A stretch of DNA of 64,000 bases, from NCBI GenBank assembly GCA_033782935.1, contig JAWQEG010000501.1, positions 2,702,501 through 2,766,500 on the forward strand, given 5' to 3'. The stretch comes from Petrolisthes cinctipes. Its lineage: Eukaryota; Arthropoda; Malacostraca; Decapoda; Porcellanidae. A program made the position numbers and the translations under genes. Of this stretch, positions 48,166 to 61,397 are shown piece by piece (the first letter of the stretch is position 1; the number at the start of each line of letters is the position of its first letter). Under the pieces are notes generated by a model that ran no database searches, was not told the origin of the DNA, and saw nothing but the letters and a program-made list of their open reading frames with translations.

Positions 48166-48341
48166 GTCCCAGAAGCAATCTGTACATGCCTACTCAGTGT
48201 TAGAGTATTTTCAAAATACAGGCCCAAAACATGCTGAAAATCGATATTTTAGATGCCCAAAGTCAATATGTGCATGTATCTTCTGTACCCGTTTATATCT
48301 CAAATTCAGGCTCAAAACACCCGAAAATTCAATATTTTGGG
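48166..48341 (+). repeat. Example monomer of class E (176 bp), a dimer of ~88-bp halves
   Basis: Class E opens with gtcccagaagcaatctg and carries actcagtgttagag, aggcccaaaacatgctg and gatattttagatgcccaaag. The half that begins gaaaatcgatatttt at 48236 runs to 48322 (87 bp). The half that begins gaaaattcaatatttt at 48323 runs to 48411 (89 bp). My hand alignment of the two needs one internal gap and gives about 58 matches in 88 columns. E is the only class that is locally multiplied (one to three copies in a row). Confidence 0.92.
48205..48219. other. 15-bp dyad gtatttt-c-aaaatac in long monomers
   Basis: A perfect inverted repeat with 7-bp arms and a one-base centre lies in nearly every A, D and E monomer and in many B monomers. 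It sits about 40 bp after the monomer start. A hairpin or cruciform is possible, or simply a symmetric protein site. Function is not shown by the sequence. Confidence 0.8.
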
Positions 48342-48841
48342 GTCCCAGAAGCAATCTGTACATGCCTACTCAGTGTTAGAGTATTTTCAAAATACAGGTC
48401 CAAAACATGCTGAAAATCGATATTTTAGATGCCCAAAGTCAATATGTGCATGAATCTTCTGTACCCGTTTATATCTCAAATTCAGGCTCAAAACACCCGA
48501 AAATTCAATATTTTGGGGTCCCAGAAGCAATCTGTACATGCCTACTCAGTGTTAGAGTATTTTCAAAATACAGGCCCAAAACATGCTGAAAATCGATATT
48601 TTAGATGCCCAAAGTCAATATGTGCATGTATATTCTGTACCCGTTTATATCTCAAATTCAGGCTCAAAACACCCGAAAATTCAATATTTTGGGGTCCCAG
48701 AAGCAATCTGTACATGCCTACACAGTGCTAGAATATTTTCAAAATATAGGCTAAAAACATGCTAAATATCGACATTTTAGGTGCCAAAAAATCGATATCA
48801 CAAATTCAGTCCCAAAACACCCGAAAATTCGATATTTAGAG

Positions 48842-50836
48842 GTCCCAGAAGGTATCTGTACATGCCTACTCCGTGTTAGAGTATTTTCAAAATACAGGCC
48901 AAAAACATACTGAAAATCGATCTTTTATGTGCCCAAAAGTCGATATGTGCATGCATCTTCTGTACCCGTTTATATCTCAAATTCTGGCCCTAAACAACCG
49001 AAAATTCGATATTTTGGGGTCCCAGAAGCGATCTGTACATGCCTACTCCGTGCTAGAGTATTTTCAAAATTCAAGCCCAAAACATACTGAAAATCGATAT
49101 TTTTGGTGCCCAAAGTCAATATGTGCATGTATCTTCTGTACCCGTTTATATCTCAAATTCAGGCTCAAAACACCCGAAAATTCAATATTTTGGGGTCCCA
49201 GAAGCAATCTGTACATGCCTACTCAGTGCTAGAATATTTTCAAAATATAGGCTAAAAACATGCTAAAAGTCGACATTTTAGGTGCCAAAAAATCGATATC
49301 TCAAATTCAGTCCCAAAACACCCGAAAATTCGATATTTAGAGGTCCCAGAAGGTATCTGTACATGCCTACACTGTGTTAGAGTATTTTCAAAATACAGGC
49401 CAAAAACATACTGAAAATCGGTCTTTTAGGTGCCCAAAAGTCGATATGTGCATGCATCTTCTGTACCCGTTTATATCTCAAATTTTGGCCCTAAACACCC
49501 GAAAATTCGATATTTTGGGGTCCCAGAAGCGATCTGTACATGCCTACTCCGTGTTAGAGTATTTTCAAAATACAGGCCAAAAACATGCTGAAAATCGATA
49601 TTTTTGGTGCCCAAAGTCAATATGTGCATGTATCTTCTGTACCCGTTTATATCTCAAATTCAGGCTCAAAACACCCGAAAATTCAATATTTTGGGGTCCC
49701 AGAAGCAATCTGTACAGTGCTAGAATATTTTCAAAATATAGGCTAAAAACATGCTAAAAATCGATCTTTTAGGTGCCAAAAAGTCGATATCTCAAATTCA
49801 GTCCCAAAACACCCGAAAATTCCATATTTAGGGGTCCCAGAAGCGATCTGTACATGCCTACTCCGTTTTAGAGTATTTTCAAAATACATGCTCAAAACAT
49901 ACTGAAAATCGATCTTTTAGGTGCACAAAAGTCGATATGTGCATGCATCTTCAGTACCCGTTTATATCACAAATTCAGGCTCAAAACACCCGAAAATTCA
50001 ATATTTTAAGGGTCCCAGAAGCAATCTGTACATGCCTACTCAGTGTTAGAGTATTTTCAAAATACAGGCCCAAAACATGCTGAAAATCGATATTTTAGAT
50101 GCCCAAAGTCAATATGTGCATGTATCTTCTGTACCCGTTTATATCTCAAATTCAGGCTCAAAACACCCGAAAATTCAATATTTTGGGGTCCCAGAAGTAA
50201 TCTGTACATGCCTACACAGTGCTAGAATATTTTCAAAATATAGGCTAAAAACATGCTAAAAATCGACATTTTAGGTGCCAAAAAATCGATATCTCAAATT
50301 CAGTCCCAAAACACCCGAAAATTCGATATTTAGAGGTCCCAGAAGGTATCTGTACATGCCTACTCCGTGTTAGAGTATTTTCAAAATACAAGCCAAAAAC
50401 ATACTGAAAATCGATCTTTTAGGTGCCCAAAAGTCGATATGTGCATGCATCTTCTGTACCCGTTTATATCTCAAATTCTGGCCCTAAACACCCGAAAATT
50501 CGATATTTTGGGGTCCCAGAAGCGATCTGTACATGCCTACTCCGTGTTAGAGTATTTTCAAAATTCAGGCCCAAAACATGCTGAAAATCGATATTTTTGG
50601 TGCCCAAAGTCAATATGTGCATGTATCTTCTGTACCCGTTTATATCTCAAATTCAGGCTCAAAACACCCGAAAATTCAATATTTTGGGGTCCCAGAAGCA
50701 ATCTGTACATGCCTACTCAGTGCTAGAATATTTTCAAAATATAGGCTAAAAACATGCTAAAAATCGATCTTTTAGGTGCCAAAAATTTGATATCTCAAAT
50801 TCAGTCCCAAAACACCCGAAAATTCGATAGTTAGGG
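48842..50836 (+). repeat. Array segment: ABK, ABC-DEK hexamer (993 bp), ABK
   Basis: Starts are A 48842 (aaacaaccg), B 49019, K 49195, A 49343, B 49520, C 49696 (aaattccatattta), D 49834 (178 bp, attttaagggtccc), E 50012, K 50188 (gaagtaatc), A 50336, B 50513 and K 50689 (aaaatttgatatc, tail cgatagttagggg). It matches 37433-38926 at offset 11409, with an additional ABK at its end. Confidence 0.94.
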
Positions 50837-52318
50837 GTCCCAGAAGCGATCTGTACATGCCTACTCCGTGTTAGAGTATTTTCAAAATACATGCTCAAAA
50901 CATACTGAAAATCGATCTTTTAGGTGCACAAAAGTCGATATGTGCATGCATCTTCTGTACCCGTTTATATCTCAAATTCAGGCTCAAAACACCCGAAAAT
51001 TCAATATTTTGGGGTCCCAGAAGCAATCTGTACAGTGCTAGAATATTTTCAAAATATAGGCTAAAAACATGCTAAAAATCGATCTTTTAGGTGCCAAAAA
51101 GTCGATATCTCAAATTCAGTCCCAAAACACCCGAAAATTCGATATTTAGGGGTCCCAGAAGCGATCTGTACATGCCTACTCCGTTTTAGAGTATTTTCAA
51201 AATACATGCTCAAAACATACTGAAAATCGATCTTTTAGGTGCACAAAAGTCGATATGTGCATGCATCTTCAGTACCCGTTTATATCTCAAATTCAGGCTC
51301 AAAAAACCCGAAAATTCAATATTTTGGGGTCCCAGAAGCAATCTGTACATGCCTACTCCGTGTTAGAGTATTTTCAAAATACAGGCCCAAAACATGCTGA
51401 AAATCGATATTTTAGATGCCCAAAGTCAATATGTGCATGTATCTTCTGTACCCGTTTATATCTCAAATTCAGGCTCAAAACACCCGAAAATTCAATATTT
51501 TGGGGTCCCAGAAGCAATCTGTACATGCCTACTCAGTGTTAGAGTATTTTCAAAATACAGGCCCAAAACATGCTGAAAATCGATATTTTAGATGCCCAAA
51601 GTCAATATGTGCATGTATCTTCTGTACCCGTTTATATCTCAAATTCAGGCTCAAAACACCCTAAAATTCAAAATTTTGGGGTCCCAGAAGCAATCTGTAC
51701 AGTGCTAGAATATTTTCAAAATATAGGCTAAAAACATGCTAAAAATCGATCTTTTAGGTGCCAAAAAGTCGATATCTCAAATTCAGTCCCAAAACACCCG
51801 AAAATTCCATATTTAGGGGTCCCAGAAGCGATCTGTACATGCCTACTCCGTTTTAGAGTATTTTCAAAATACATGCTCAAAACATACTGAAAATCGATCT
51901 TTTAGGTGCACAAAAGTCGATATGTGCATGCATCTTCAGTACCCGTTTATATCTCAAATTCAGGCTCAAAACACCCGAAAATTCAATATTTTGGGGTCCC
52001 AGAAGCAATCTGTACATGCCTACTCCGTGTTAGAGTATTTTCAAAATACAGGCCCAAAACATGCTGAAAATCGATATTTTAGATGCCAAAAGTCAATATG
52101 TGCATGTATCTTCTGTACCCGTTTATATCTCAAATTCAGGCTCAAAACACCCGAAAATTCAATATTTTGGGGTCCCAGAAGCAATCGTACATGCCTACGC
52201 AGTGCTAGAATTTTTTCAAAATATAGGCTAAAAACATGCTAAAAATCGACATTTTAGGTGCCAAAAAATCGATATCTCAAATTCAGTCCCAAAACACCAG
52301 AAAATTCGATATTTAAAG
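50837..52318 (+). repeat. Array segment: DC, DEEC, DEK
   Basis: Starts are D 50837, C 51014, D 51152 (caaaaaaccc), E 51329, E 51505 (caccctaaaattc), C 51681 (aaattccatattta), D 51819, E 51996 and K 52172 (147 bp, gcaatcgtac, cctacgcag). It matches 38927-40898, but one DEC block (490 bp) is absent. Confidence 0.94.
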
Positions 52319-54616
52319 GTCCCTGAAGGTATCTGTACATGCCTACTCCGTGTTAGAGTATTTTCAAAATACAGGCCAAAAACATACTGAAAATCGATCT
52401 TTTAGGTGCCCAAAAGTCGATATGTGCATGCATTTTCTGTACCCGTTTATATCTCAAATTTTGGCCCTAAACACCCGAAAATTCGATATTTTGGGGTCCC
52501 AGAAACGATCTGTACATGCCTACTCCGTGTTAGAGTATTTTCAAAATACAGGCCAAAAACATGCTGAAAATCGATATTTTTGGTGCCCAAAGTCAATATG
52601 TGCATGTATCTTCTGTACCCGTTTATATCTCAAATTCAGGCTCAAAACACCCGAAAATTCAATATTTTGGGGTCCCAGAAGCAATCTGTACAGTGCTAGA
52701 ATATTTTCAAAATATAGGCTAAAAACATGCTAAAAATCGATCTTTTAGGTGCCAAAAAGTCGATATCTCAAATTCAGTCCCAAAACACCCGAAAATTCGA
52801 TATTTAGGGGTCCCAGAAGCGATCTGTACATGCCTACTCCGTTTTAGAGTATTTTCAAAATACATGCTCAAAACATACTGAAAATCGATCTTTTAGGTGC
52901 ACAAAAGTCGATATGTGCATGCTTCTTCAGTACCCGTTTATATCTCAAATTCAGGCTCAAAACACCCGAAAATTCAATATTTTGGGGTCCCAGAAGCAAT
53001 CTGTACAGTGCTAGAATATTTTCAAAATATAGGCTAAAAACATGCTAAAAATCGATCTTTTAGGTGCCAAAAAGTCGATATCTCAAATTCAGTCCCAAAA
53101 CACCCGAAAATTCGATATTTAGGGGTCCCAGAAGCGATCTGTACATGCCTACTCCGTTTTAGAGTATTTTCAAAATACATGCTCAAAACATACTGAAAAT
53201 CGATCTTTTAGGTGCACAAAAGTCGATATGTGCATTCATCTTCAGTACCCGTTTATATCTCAAATTCAGGCTCAAAACACCCGAAAATTCAATATTTTGG
53301 GGTCCCAGAAGCAATCTGTACATGCCTACTTCGTGTTAGAGTATTTTCAAAATACAGGCCCAAAACATGCTGAAAATCGATATTTTAGATGCCCAAAGTC
53401 AATATGTGCATGTATCTTCTGTACCCGTTTATATCTCAAATTCAGGCTCAAAACACCCGAAAATTCAATATTTTGGGGTCCCAGAAGCAATCGTACATGC
53501 CTACACAGTGCTAGAATATTTTCAAAATATAGGCTAAAAACATGCTAAAAATCGACATTTTAGGTGCCAAAAAATCGATATCTCAAATTCAGTCCCAAAA
53601 CACCAGAAAATTCGATATTTAGAGGTCCCAGAAGGTATCTGTACATGCCTACTCCGTGTTAGAGTATTTTCAAAATACAGGCCAAAAACATACTGAAAAT
53701 CGCTCTTTTAGGTGCCCAAAAGTCGATATGTGCATGCATTTTCTGTACCCGTTTATATCTGAAATTTTGGCCCTAAACACCCGAAAATTCGATAATTTGG
53801 GGTCCCAGAAGCGATCTGTACATGCCTACTCCGTGTTAGAGTATTTTCAAAATACAGGCCAAAAACATGCTGAAAATCGATATTTTTGGTGCCCAAAGTC
53901 AATATGTGCATGTATCTAGTGTACCCGTTTATATCTCAAATTCAGGCTCAAAACACCCGAAAATTCAATATTTTGGGGTCCCAGAAGCAATCTGTACAGT
54001 GCTAGAATATTTTCAAAATATAGGCTAAAAACATGCTAAAAATCGATCTTTTAGGTGCCAAAAAGTCGATATCTCAAATTCAGTCCCAAAACACCCGAAA
54101 ATTCCATATTTAGGGGTCCCAGAAGCGATCTGTACATGCCTACTCCGTTTTAGAGTATTTTCAAAATACATGCTCAAAACATACTGAAAATCGATCTTTT
54201 AGGTTCACAAAAGTCGATATGTGCATGCATCTTCAGTACCCGTTTATATCTCAAATTCAGGCTCAAAACACCCGAAAATTCAATATTTTGGGGTCCCAGA
54301 AGCAATCTGTACATGCCTACTTAGTGTTAGAGTATTTTCAAAATACAGGCCCAAAACATGCTGAAAATCGATATTTTAGATGCCCAAAGTCAATATGTGC
54401 ATGTATCTTCTGTACCCGTTTATATCTCAAATTCAGGCTCAAAACACCCGAAAATTCAATATTTTGGGGTCCCAAAAGCAATCTGTACATGCCTACACAG
54501 TGCTAGAATATTTTCAAAATATAGGCTAAAAACATGCTAAAAATCGACATTTTAGGTGCCAAAAAATCGATATCTCAAATTCAGTCCCAAAACACCCGAA
54601 AATTCGATATTTAGAG
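52319..54616 (+). repeat. Array segment: ABC, DC, DEK, ABC-DEK hexamer
   Basis: Starts are A 52319 (gtccctgaagg), B 52496 (agaaacgatc), C 52672, D 52810 (gcttcttcag), C 52987, D 53125 (gcattcatc), E 53302, K 53478 (147 bp), A 53625, B 53802 (tatctagtgtac), C 53978, D 54116 (ggttcacaaaag), E 54293 and K 54469. It matches 46192 onward at offset 6127. Confidence 0.94.
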
Positions 54617-56422
54617 GTCCCAGAAGGTATCTGTACATGCCTACTCCGTATTAGAGTATTTTCAAAATACAGGCCCAAAACATGCTGAAAATCGATATTT
54701 TAGATGCCCAAAGTCAATATGTGCATGTATCTTCTGTACCCGTTTATATCTCAAATTCAGGCTCAAAACACCCGAAAATTCAATATTTTGGGGTCCCAGA
54801 AGCAATCTGTACAGTGCTAGAATATTTTCAAAATATAGGCTAAAAACATGCTAAAAATCGATCTTTTAGGTGCCAAAAAGTCGATATCTCAAATTCAGTC
54901 CCAAAACACCCAAAAATTCGATATTTAGGGGTCCCAGAAGCGATCTGTACATGCCTACTCCGTTTTAGAGTATTTTCAAAATACATGCTCAAAACATACT
55001 GAAAATCGATCTTTTAGGTGCACAGAAGTCGATATGTGCATGCATCTTCAGTACCCGTTTATATCTCAAATTCAGGCTCAAAACACCCGAAAATTCAATA
55101 TTTTGGGGTTCCAGAAGCAATCTGTACATGCCTACTCCGTGTTAGAGTATTTTCAAAATACAGGCCCAAAACATGCTGAAAATCGATATTTTAGATGCCC
55201 AAAGTCAATATGTGCATGTATCTTCTGTACCCGTTTATATCTCAAATTCAGGCTCAAAACACCCGAAAATTCAATATTTTGGGGTCCCAGAAGCAATCTG
55301 TACATGCCTACTCAGTGTTAGAGTATTTTCAAAATACAGGCCCAAAACATGCTGAAAATCGATATTTTAGATGCCCAAAGTCAATATGTGCATGTATCTT
55401 CTGTACCCGTTTATATCTCAAATTCAGGCTCAAAACACCCGAAAATTCAATATTTTGGGGTCCCAGAAGCAATCTGTACATGCCTACACAGTGCTAGAAT
55501 ATTTTCAAAATATAGGCTAAAAACATGCTAAAAATCGACATTTTAGGTGCCAAAAAATCGATATCTCAAATTCAGTCCCAAAACACCCGAAAATTCGATA
55601 TTTAGAGGTCCCAGAAGGTATCTGTACATGCCTACTCCGTGTTAGAGTATTTTCAAAATACAGGCCCAAAACATGCTGAAAATCGATATTTTTGATGCCC
55701 AAAGTCAATATGTGCATGTATCTTCTGTACCCGTTTATATCTCAAATTCAGGCTCAAAACACCCGAAAATTCAATATTTTGGGGTCCCTGAAGCAATCTG
55801 TACAGTGCTAGAATATTTTCAAAATATAGGCTAAAACCATGCTAAAAATCGATCTTTTAGGTGCCAAAAAGTCGATATCTCAAATTCAGTCACAAAACAC
55901 CCGAAAATTCGATATTTAGGGGTCCCAGAAGCAATCTGTACATGCCTACTCCGTGTTAGAGTATTTTCAAAATACATGCTCAAAACATACTGAAAATCGA
56001 TCTTTTAGGTGCACAAAAGTCGATATGTGCATGCATCTTCAATACCCGTTTATATCTCAAATTCAGGCTCAAAACACCCGAAAATTCAATATTTTGGGGT
56101 CCCAGAAGCAATCTGTACATGCCTACTCAGTGTTAGAGTATTTTCAAAATACAGGCCCAAAACATGCTGAAAATCGATATTTTAGATGCCCAAAGTCAAT
56201 ATGTGCATGTATCTTCTGTACCCGTTTATATCTCAAATTCAGTCTCAAAACACCCGAAAATTCAATATTTTGGGGTCCCAGAAGCAATCTGTACATGCCT
56301 ACACAGTGCTAGAATATTTTCAAAATATAGGCTAAAAACATGCTAAAAATCGACATTTTAGGTGCCAAAAAATCGATATCTCAAATTCAGTCCCAAAACA
56401 CCCGAAAATTCGATATTGAGAG
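54617..56422 (+). repeat. Array segment with chimeras: (A/E)-C, DEEK, (A/E/B)-C, DEK
   Basis: Starts are A/E chimera 54617, C 54793, D 54931 (gcacagaag), E 55108, E 55284, K 55460, chimera 55608, C 55784 (gtccctgaagc), D 55922, E 56099 (tcagtctc) and K 56275. The unit at 54617 opens ggtatctg like A but is E from aggcccaaaacatgctg on. The unit at 55608 opens like A and has tatttttgatgccc, mixing B and E words. Confidence 0.92.
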
Positions 56423-57414
56423 GTAACTGAAGGTATCTGTACATGCCTACACTGTGTTAGAGTATTTTCAAAATACAGGCCAAAAACATACTGAAAATCG
56501 ATCTATTAGGTGCACAAAAGTCGATATGTGCATGCATCTTCTGTACCCGTTTATATCTCAAATTCTGGCCCTAAACACCCGAAAATTCGATATTTTGGGG
56601 TCCCAGAAGCGATCTGTACATGCCTACTCCGTGTTAGAGTATTTTCAAAATACAGGCCAAAAACATGCTGAAAATCGATATTTTTGGTGCCCAAAGTCAA
56701 TATGTGCATGTATCTTCTGTACCCGTTTATATCTCAAATGCAGGCTCAAAACACCCGAAAATTCAATATTTTGGGGTCCCAGAAGCAATCTGTACAGTTC
56801 TAAAATATTTTCAAAATATAGGCTAAAAGCATGCTAAAAATCGATCTTTTAGGTGCCAAAAAGTCGATATCTCAAATTCAGTCCCAAAACACCCGAAAAT
56901 TCGATATTTAGGGGTCCCAGAAGCGATCTGTACATGCCTACTCCGTATTAGAGTATTTTCAAAATACATGCTCAAAACATACTGAAAATCGATCTTTTAG
57001 GTGCACAAAAGTCGATATGTGCATGCATCTTCAGTACCCGTTTATATCTCAAATTCAGGTTCAAAACACCCGAAAATTCAATATTTTGGCGTCCCAGAAG
57101 CAATCTGTACATGCCTACTCAGTGTTAGAGTATTTTCAAAATACAGGCCCAAAACATGCTGAAAATCTATATTTTAGATGCCCAAAGTCAATATGTGCAT
57201 GTATCTTCTGTACCCGTTTATATCTCAAATTCAGGCTCAAAACACCCGAAAATTCAATATTTTGGGGTCCCAGATGCAATCTGTACATGCCTACACAGTG
57301 CTAGAATATTTTCAAAATATAGGCTAAAAACATGCTAAAAATCGACATTTTAGGTGCCAAAAAATCGATATCTCAAATTCAGTCCCAAAACACCCGAAAA
57401 TTCGATATTTAGAG
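56423..57414 (+). repeat. Canonical 992-bp hexamer (ABC-DEK)
   Basis: Starts are A 56423 (opens gtaactgaag after ttgagag), B 56600 (aaatgcagg), C 56776 (gttctaaaat), D 56914 (ccgtattag, aggttcaaaac), E 57091 (ggcgtcccag before it) and K 57267 (gatgcaatc). It shares gtaactgaag and ccgtattag with the hexamers at 23612, 33252 and 61398, but carries several private changes. Confidence 0.95.
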
Positions 57415-59072
57415 GTCCCAGAAGGTATCTGTACATGCCTGCACTGTATTAGAGTATTTTCAAAATACAGGCCAAAAACATACTGAAAATCGATCTTTTA
57501 GGTGCCCAAAAGTCGATATGTGCATGCATCTTTTGTACCCGTTTATATCTCAAATTCTGGCCCTAAACACCCGAAAATTCGATATTTTGGGGTCTCAGAA
57601 GCGATCTGTACATGCCTACTCCGTGTTAGAGTATTTTCAAAATACAAGCCAAAAACATGCTGAAAATCGATATTTTTGGTGCCCAAAGTCAATATGTGCA
57701 AGTATCTTTTGTACCCGTTTATATCTCAAATTCAGGCTCAAAACACCCGAAAATTCAATATTTTGGGGTCCCAGAAGCAATCTGTACAGTGCTAGAATAT
57801 TTTCAAAATATAGGCTAAAAACATGCTAAAAATCGATCTTTTAGGTGCCAAAAAGTCGATATCTCAAATTCAGTCCCAAAACACCCGAAAATTCGATATT
57901 TAGGGGTCCCAGAAGCGATCTGTACATGCCTACTCCGTTTTAGAGTATTTTCGAAATACATGCTCAAAACATACTGAAAATCGATCTTTTAGGTGCACAA
58001 AAGTCGATATGTGCATGCCTCTTCAGTACCCGTTTATATCTCAAATTCAGGCTCAAAAAACCCGAAAATTCAATATTTTGGGGACCCAGAAGCAATCTGT
58101 ACATGCCTACTCCGTGTTAGAGTATTTTGAAAATACAGGCCCAAAATATGCTGAAAATCGATATTTTAGATGCCCAAAGTCAATATGTGCATGTATCTTC
58201 TGTACCCGTTTATATCTCAAATTCAGGCTCAAAACACCCGAAAATTCAATATTTTGGGGTCCCAGAAGCAATCTGTACAGTGCTAGAATATTTTCAAAAT
58301 ATAGGCTAAAAACATGCTAAAAATCTATCTTTTAGGTGCCAAAAAGTCGATATCTCAAATTCAGTCCCAAAACACCCGAAAATAGATATTTAGGGGTCCC
58401 AGAAGCGATCTGTACATGCCTACTACGTTTTAGAGTATTTTCAAAATACATGCTCAAAACATACTGAAAATCGATCTTTTAGGTGCACAAAAGTCGATAT
58501 GTGCATGCATCTTCAGTACCCGTTTATATCTCAAATTCAGGCTCAAAACACCCGAAAATTCAATATTTTGGGGTCCCAGAAGCAATCTGTACATGCCTAC
58601 TCCGTGTTAGAGTATTTTCAAAATACAGGCCCATAACATGCTGAAAATCGATATTTTAGATGCCCAAAGTCAATATGTGCATGTATCTTCTGTACCCGTT
58701 TATATCTCAAATTCAGGCTCAAAACACCCGAAAATTCAATATTTTGGGGTCCAAGAAGCAATCTGTACATGCCTACTCAGTGTTAGAGTATTTTCAAAAT
58801 ACAGGCCCAAAACATGCTGAAAATCGATATTTTAGATGCCCAAAGTCAATATGTGCATGTATCTTCTGTACCCGTTTATATCTCAAATTTAGGCTCAAAA
58901 CACCCGAAAATTCAATATTTTGGGGTCCCAGAAGCAATCTGTACATGCCTACACAGTGCTAGAATATTTTCAAAATATAGGCTAAAAACATGCTAAAAAT
59001 CGACATTTTAGGTGCCAAAAAATCGATATCTCAAATTCAGTCCCAAAACACCCGAAAGTTCGATATTTAGAG
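57415..59072 (+). repeat. Array segment: ABC, DEC, DEEK; start of the large second copy
   Basis: Starts are A 57415 (cctgcactgtatt), B 57592 (gcaagtatctttt), C 57768, D 57906 (gcatgcctc), E 58083, C 58259 (137 bp), D 58396 (tactacgtttt), E 58573 (cccataacatg), E 58749 and K 58925. From about 57720 rightward the sequence equals 29574 onward almost base for base. Confidence 0.95.
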
Positions 59073-61397
59073 GTAACTGAAGGTATCTGTACATGCCTAC
59101 ACTGTGTTAGAGTATTTTCAAAATACAGGCCAAAAACATACTGAAAATCGGTCTTTTAGGTGCCTAAAAGTCGATATATGCATGCATCTTCTGTACCCGT
59201 TTATACCTCAAATTTTGGCCCTAAACACCCGAAAATTCGATATTTTGGGGTCCCAGAAGCGATCTGTACATGCCTACTCCGTGTTAGAGTATTTTCAAAA
59301 TACAGGCCAAAAACATGCTGAAAATCGATATTTTTCGTGCCCAAAGTCAATATGTGCATGTATCTTCTGTACCCGTTTATATCTCAAATTCAGGCTCAAA
59401 ACACCCGAAAATTCAATATTTTGGGGTCCCAGAAGCAATCTGTACAGTGCTAGAATATTTTCAAAATATAGGTTAAAAACATGCTAAAAATCGATCTTTT
59501 AGGTGTCAAAAAGTCGATATCTCAAATTCAGTCCCAAAACACCCGAAAATTCGATATTTAGGGGTCCCAGAAGCGATCTGTACATGCCTACTCCGTTTTA
59601 GAGTATTTTCAAAATACATGCTCAAAACATACTGAAAATCGATCTTTTAGGTGCACAAAAGTCGATATGTGCATGCATCTTCAGTACCCGTTTATATCTC
59701 AAATTCAGGCTCAAAACACCCGAAAATTCAATATTTTGGGGTCCCAGATGCAATCTGTACATGCCTACTCCGTGTTAGAGTATTTTCAAAATACAGGCCA
59801 AAAACATGCTGAAAATCGATATTTTAGATGCCCAAAGTCAATATGTGCATGTATCTTCTGTACCCGTTTATATCTCAAATTCAGGCTCAAAACACCCGAA
59901 AATTCAATATTTTGGGGTCCCAGAAGCAATCTGTACATGCCTACTCAGTGTTAGAGTATTTTCAAAATACAGGCCCAAAACATGCTGAAAATCGATATTT
60001 TAGATGCCCAAAGTCAATATGTGCATGTATCTTCTGTACCCGTTTATATCTCAAATTCAGGCTCAAAACACCCGAAAATTCAATATTTTGGGGTCCCAGA
60101 AGCAATCTGTACAGTGCTAGAATATTTTCAAAATATAGGCTAAAAACATGCTAAAAATCGATCTTTTAGGTGCCAAAAAGTCGATATCTCAAATTCAGTC
60201 CCAAAACACCCGAAAATTCGATATTTAGGGGTCCCAGAAGCGATCTGTACATGCCTACTCCGTTTTAGAGTATTTTCAAAATACATGCTCAAAACATACT
60301 GAAAATCGATCTTTTAGGTGCACAAAAGTCGATATGTGCATGCCTCTTCAGTACCCGTTTATATCTCAAATTCAGGCTCAAAAAACCCGAAAATTCAATA
60401 TTTTGGGGACCCAGAAGCAATCTGTACATGCCTACTCCGTGTTAGAGTATTTTGAAAATACAGGCCCAAAATATGCTGAAAATCGATATTTTAGATGCCC
60501 AAAGTCAATATGTGCATGTATCTTCTGTACCCGTTTATATCTCAAATTCAGGCTCAAAACACCCGAAAATTCAATATTTTGGGGTCCCAGAAGCAATCTG
60601 TACAGTGCTAGAATATTTTCAAAATATAGGCTAAAAACATGCTAAAAATCTATCTTTTAGGTGCCAAAAAGTCGATATCTCAAATTCAGTCCCAAAACAC
60701 CCGAAAATAGATATTTAGGGGTCCCAGAAGCGATCTGTACATGCCTACTACGTTTTAGAGTATTTTCAAAATACATGCTCAAAACATACTGAAAATCGAT
60801 CTTTTAGGTGCACAAAAGTCGATATGTGCATGCATCTTCAGTACCCGTTTATATCTCAAATTCAGGCTCAAAACACCCGAAAATTCAATATTTTGGGGTC
60901 CCAGAAGCAATCTGTACATGCCTACTCCGTGTTAGAGTATTTTCAAAATACAGGCCCATAACATGCTGAAAATCGATATTTTAGATGCCCAAAGTCAATA
61001 TGTGCATGTATCTTCTGTACCCGTTTATATCTCAAATTCAGGCTCAAAACACCCGAAAATTCAATATTTTGGGGTCCAAGAAGCAATCTGTACATGCCTA
61101 CTCAGTGTTAGAGTATTTTCAAAATACAGGCCCAAAACATGCTGAAAATCGATATTTTAGATGCCCAAAGTCAATATGTGCATGTATCTTCTGTACCCGT
61201 TTATATCTCAAATTTAGGCTCAAAACACCCGAAAATTCAATATTTTGGGGTCCCAGAAGCAATCTGTACATGCCTACACAGTGCTAGAATATTTTCAAAA
61301 TATAGGCTAAAAACATGCTAAAAATCGACATTTTAGGTGCCAAAAAATCGATATCTCAAATTCAGTCCCAAAACACCCGAAAGTTCGATATTTAGAG
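59073..61397 (+). repeat. 2325-bp unit, third occurrence: ABC-DEEC-DEC-DEEK
   Basis: Starts are A 59073, B 59250, C 59426, D 59564, E 59741, E 59917, C 60093, D 60231, E 60408, C 60584, D 60721, E 60898, E 61074 and K 61250. It corresponds to copy 2 (30927-33251) at offset 28146, with for example gcatgtatc at 59358 against gcttgtatc at 31212. Confidence 0.95.

Larger units (their letters stand above)
46998..48841 (+). repeat. Array segment: DEK, ABC, DEEEK
   Basis: Starts are D 46998 (gtgcattcatc), E 47175, K 47351 (147 bp), A 47498 (cgctctttt, tctgaaattttgg), B 47675, C 47851 (aaattccatattta), D 47989, E 48166, E 48342, E 48518 and K 48694. D-E-K-A-B copies 45192 onward at offset 1806. Confidence 0.94.
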
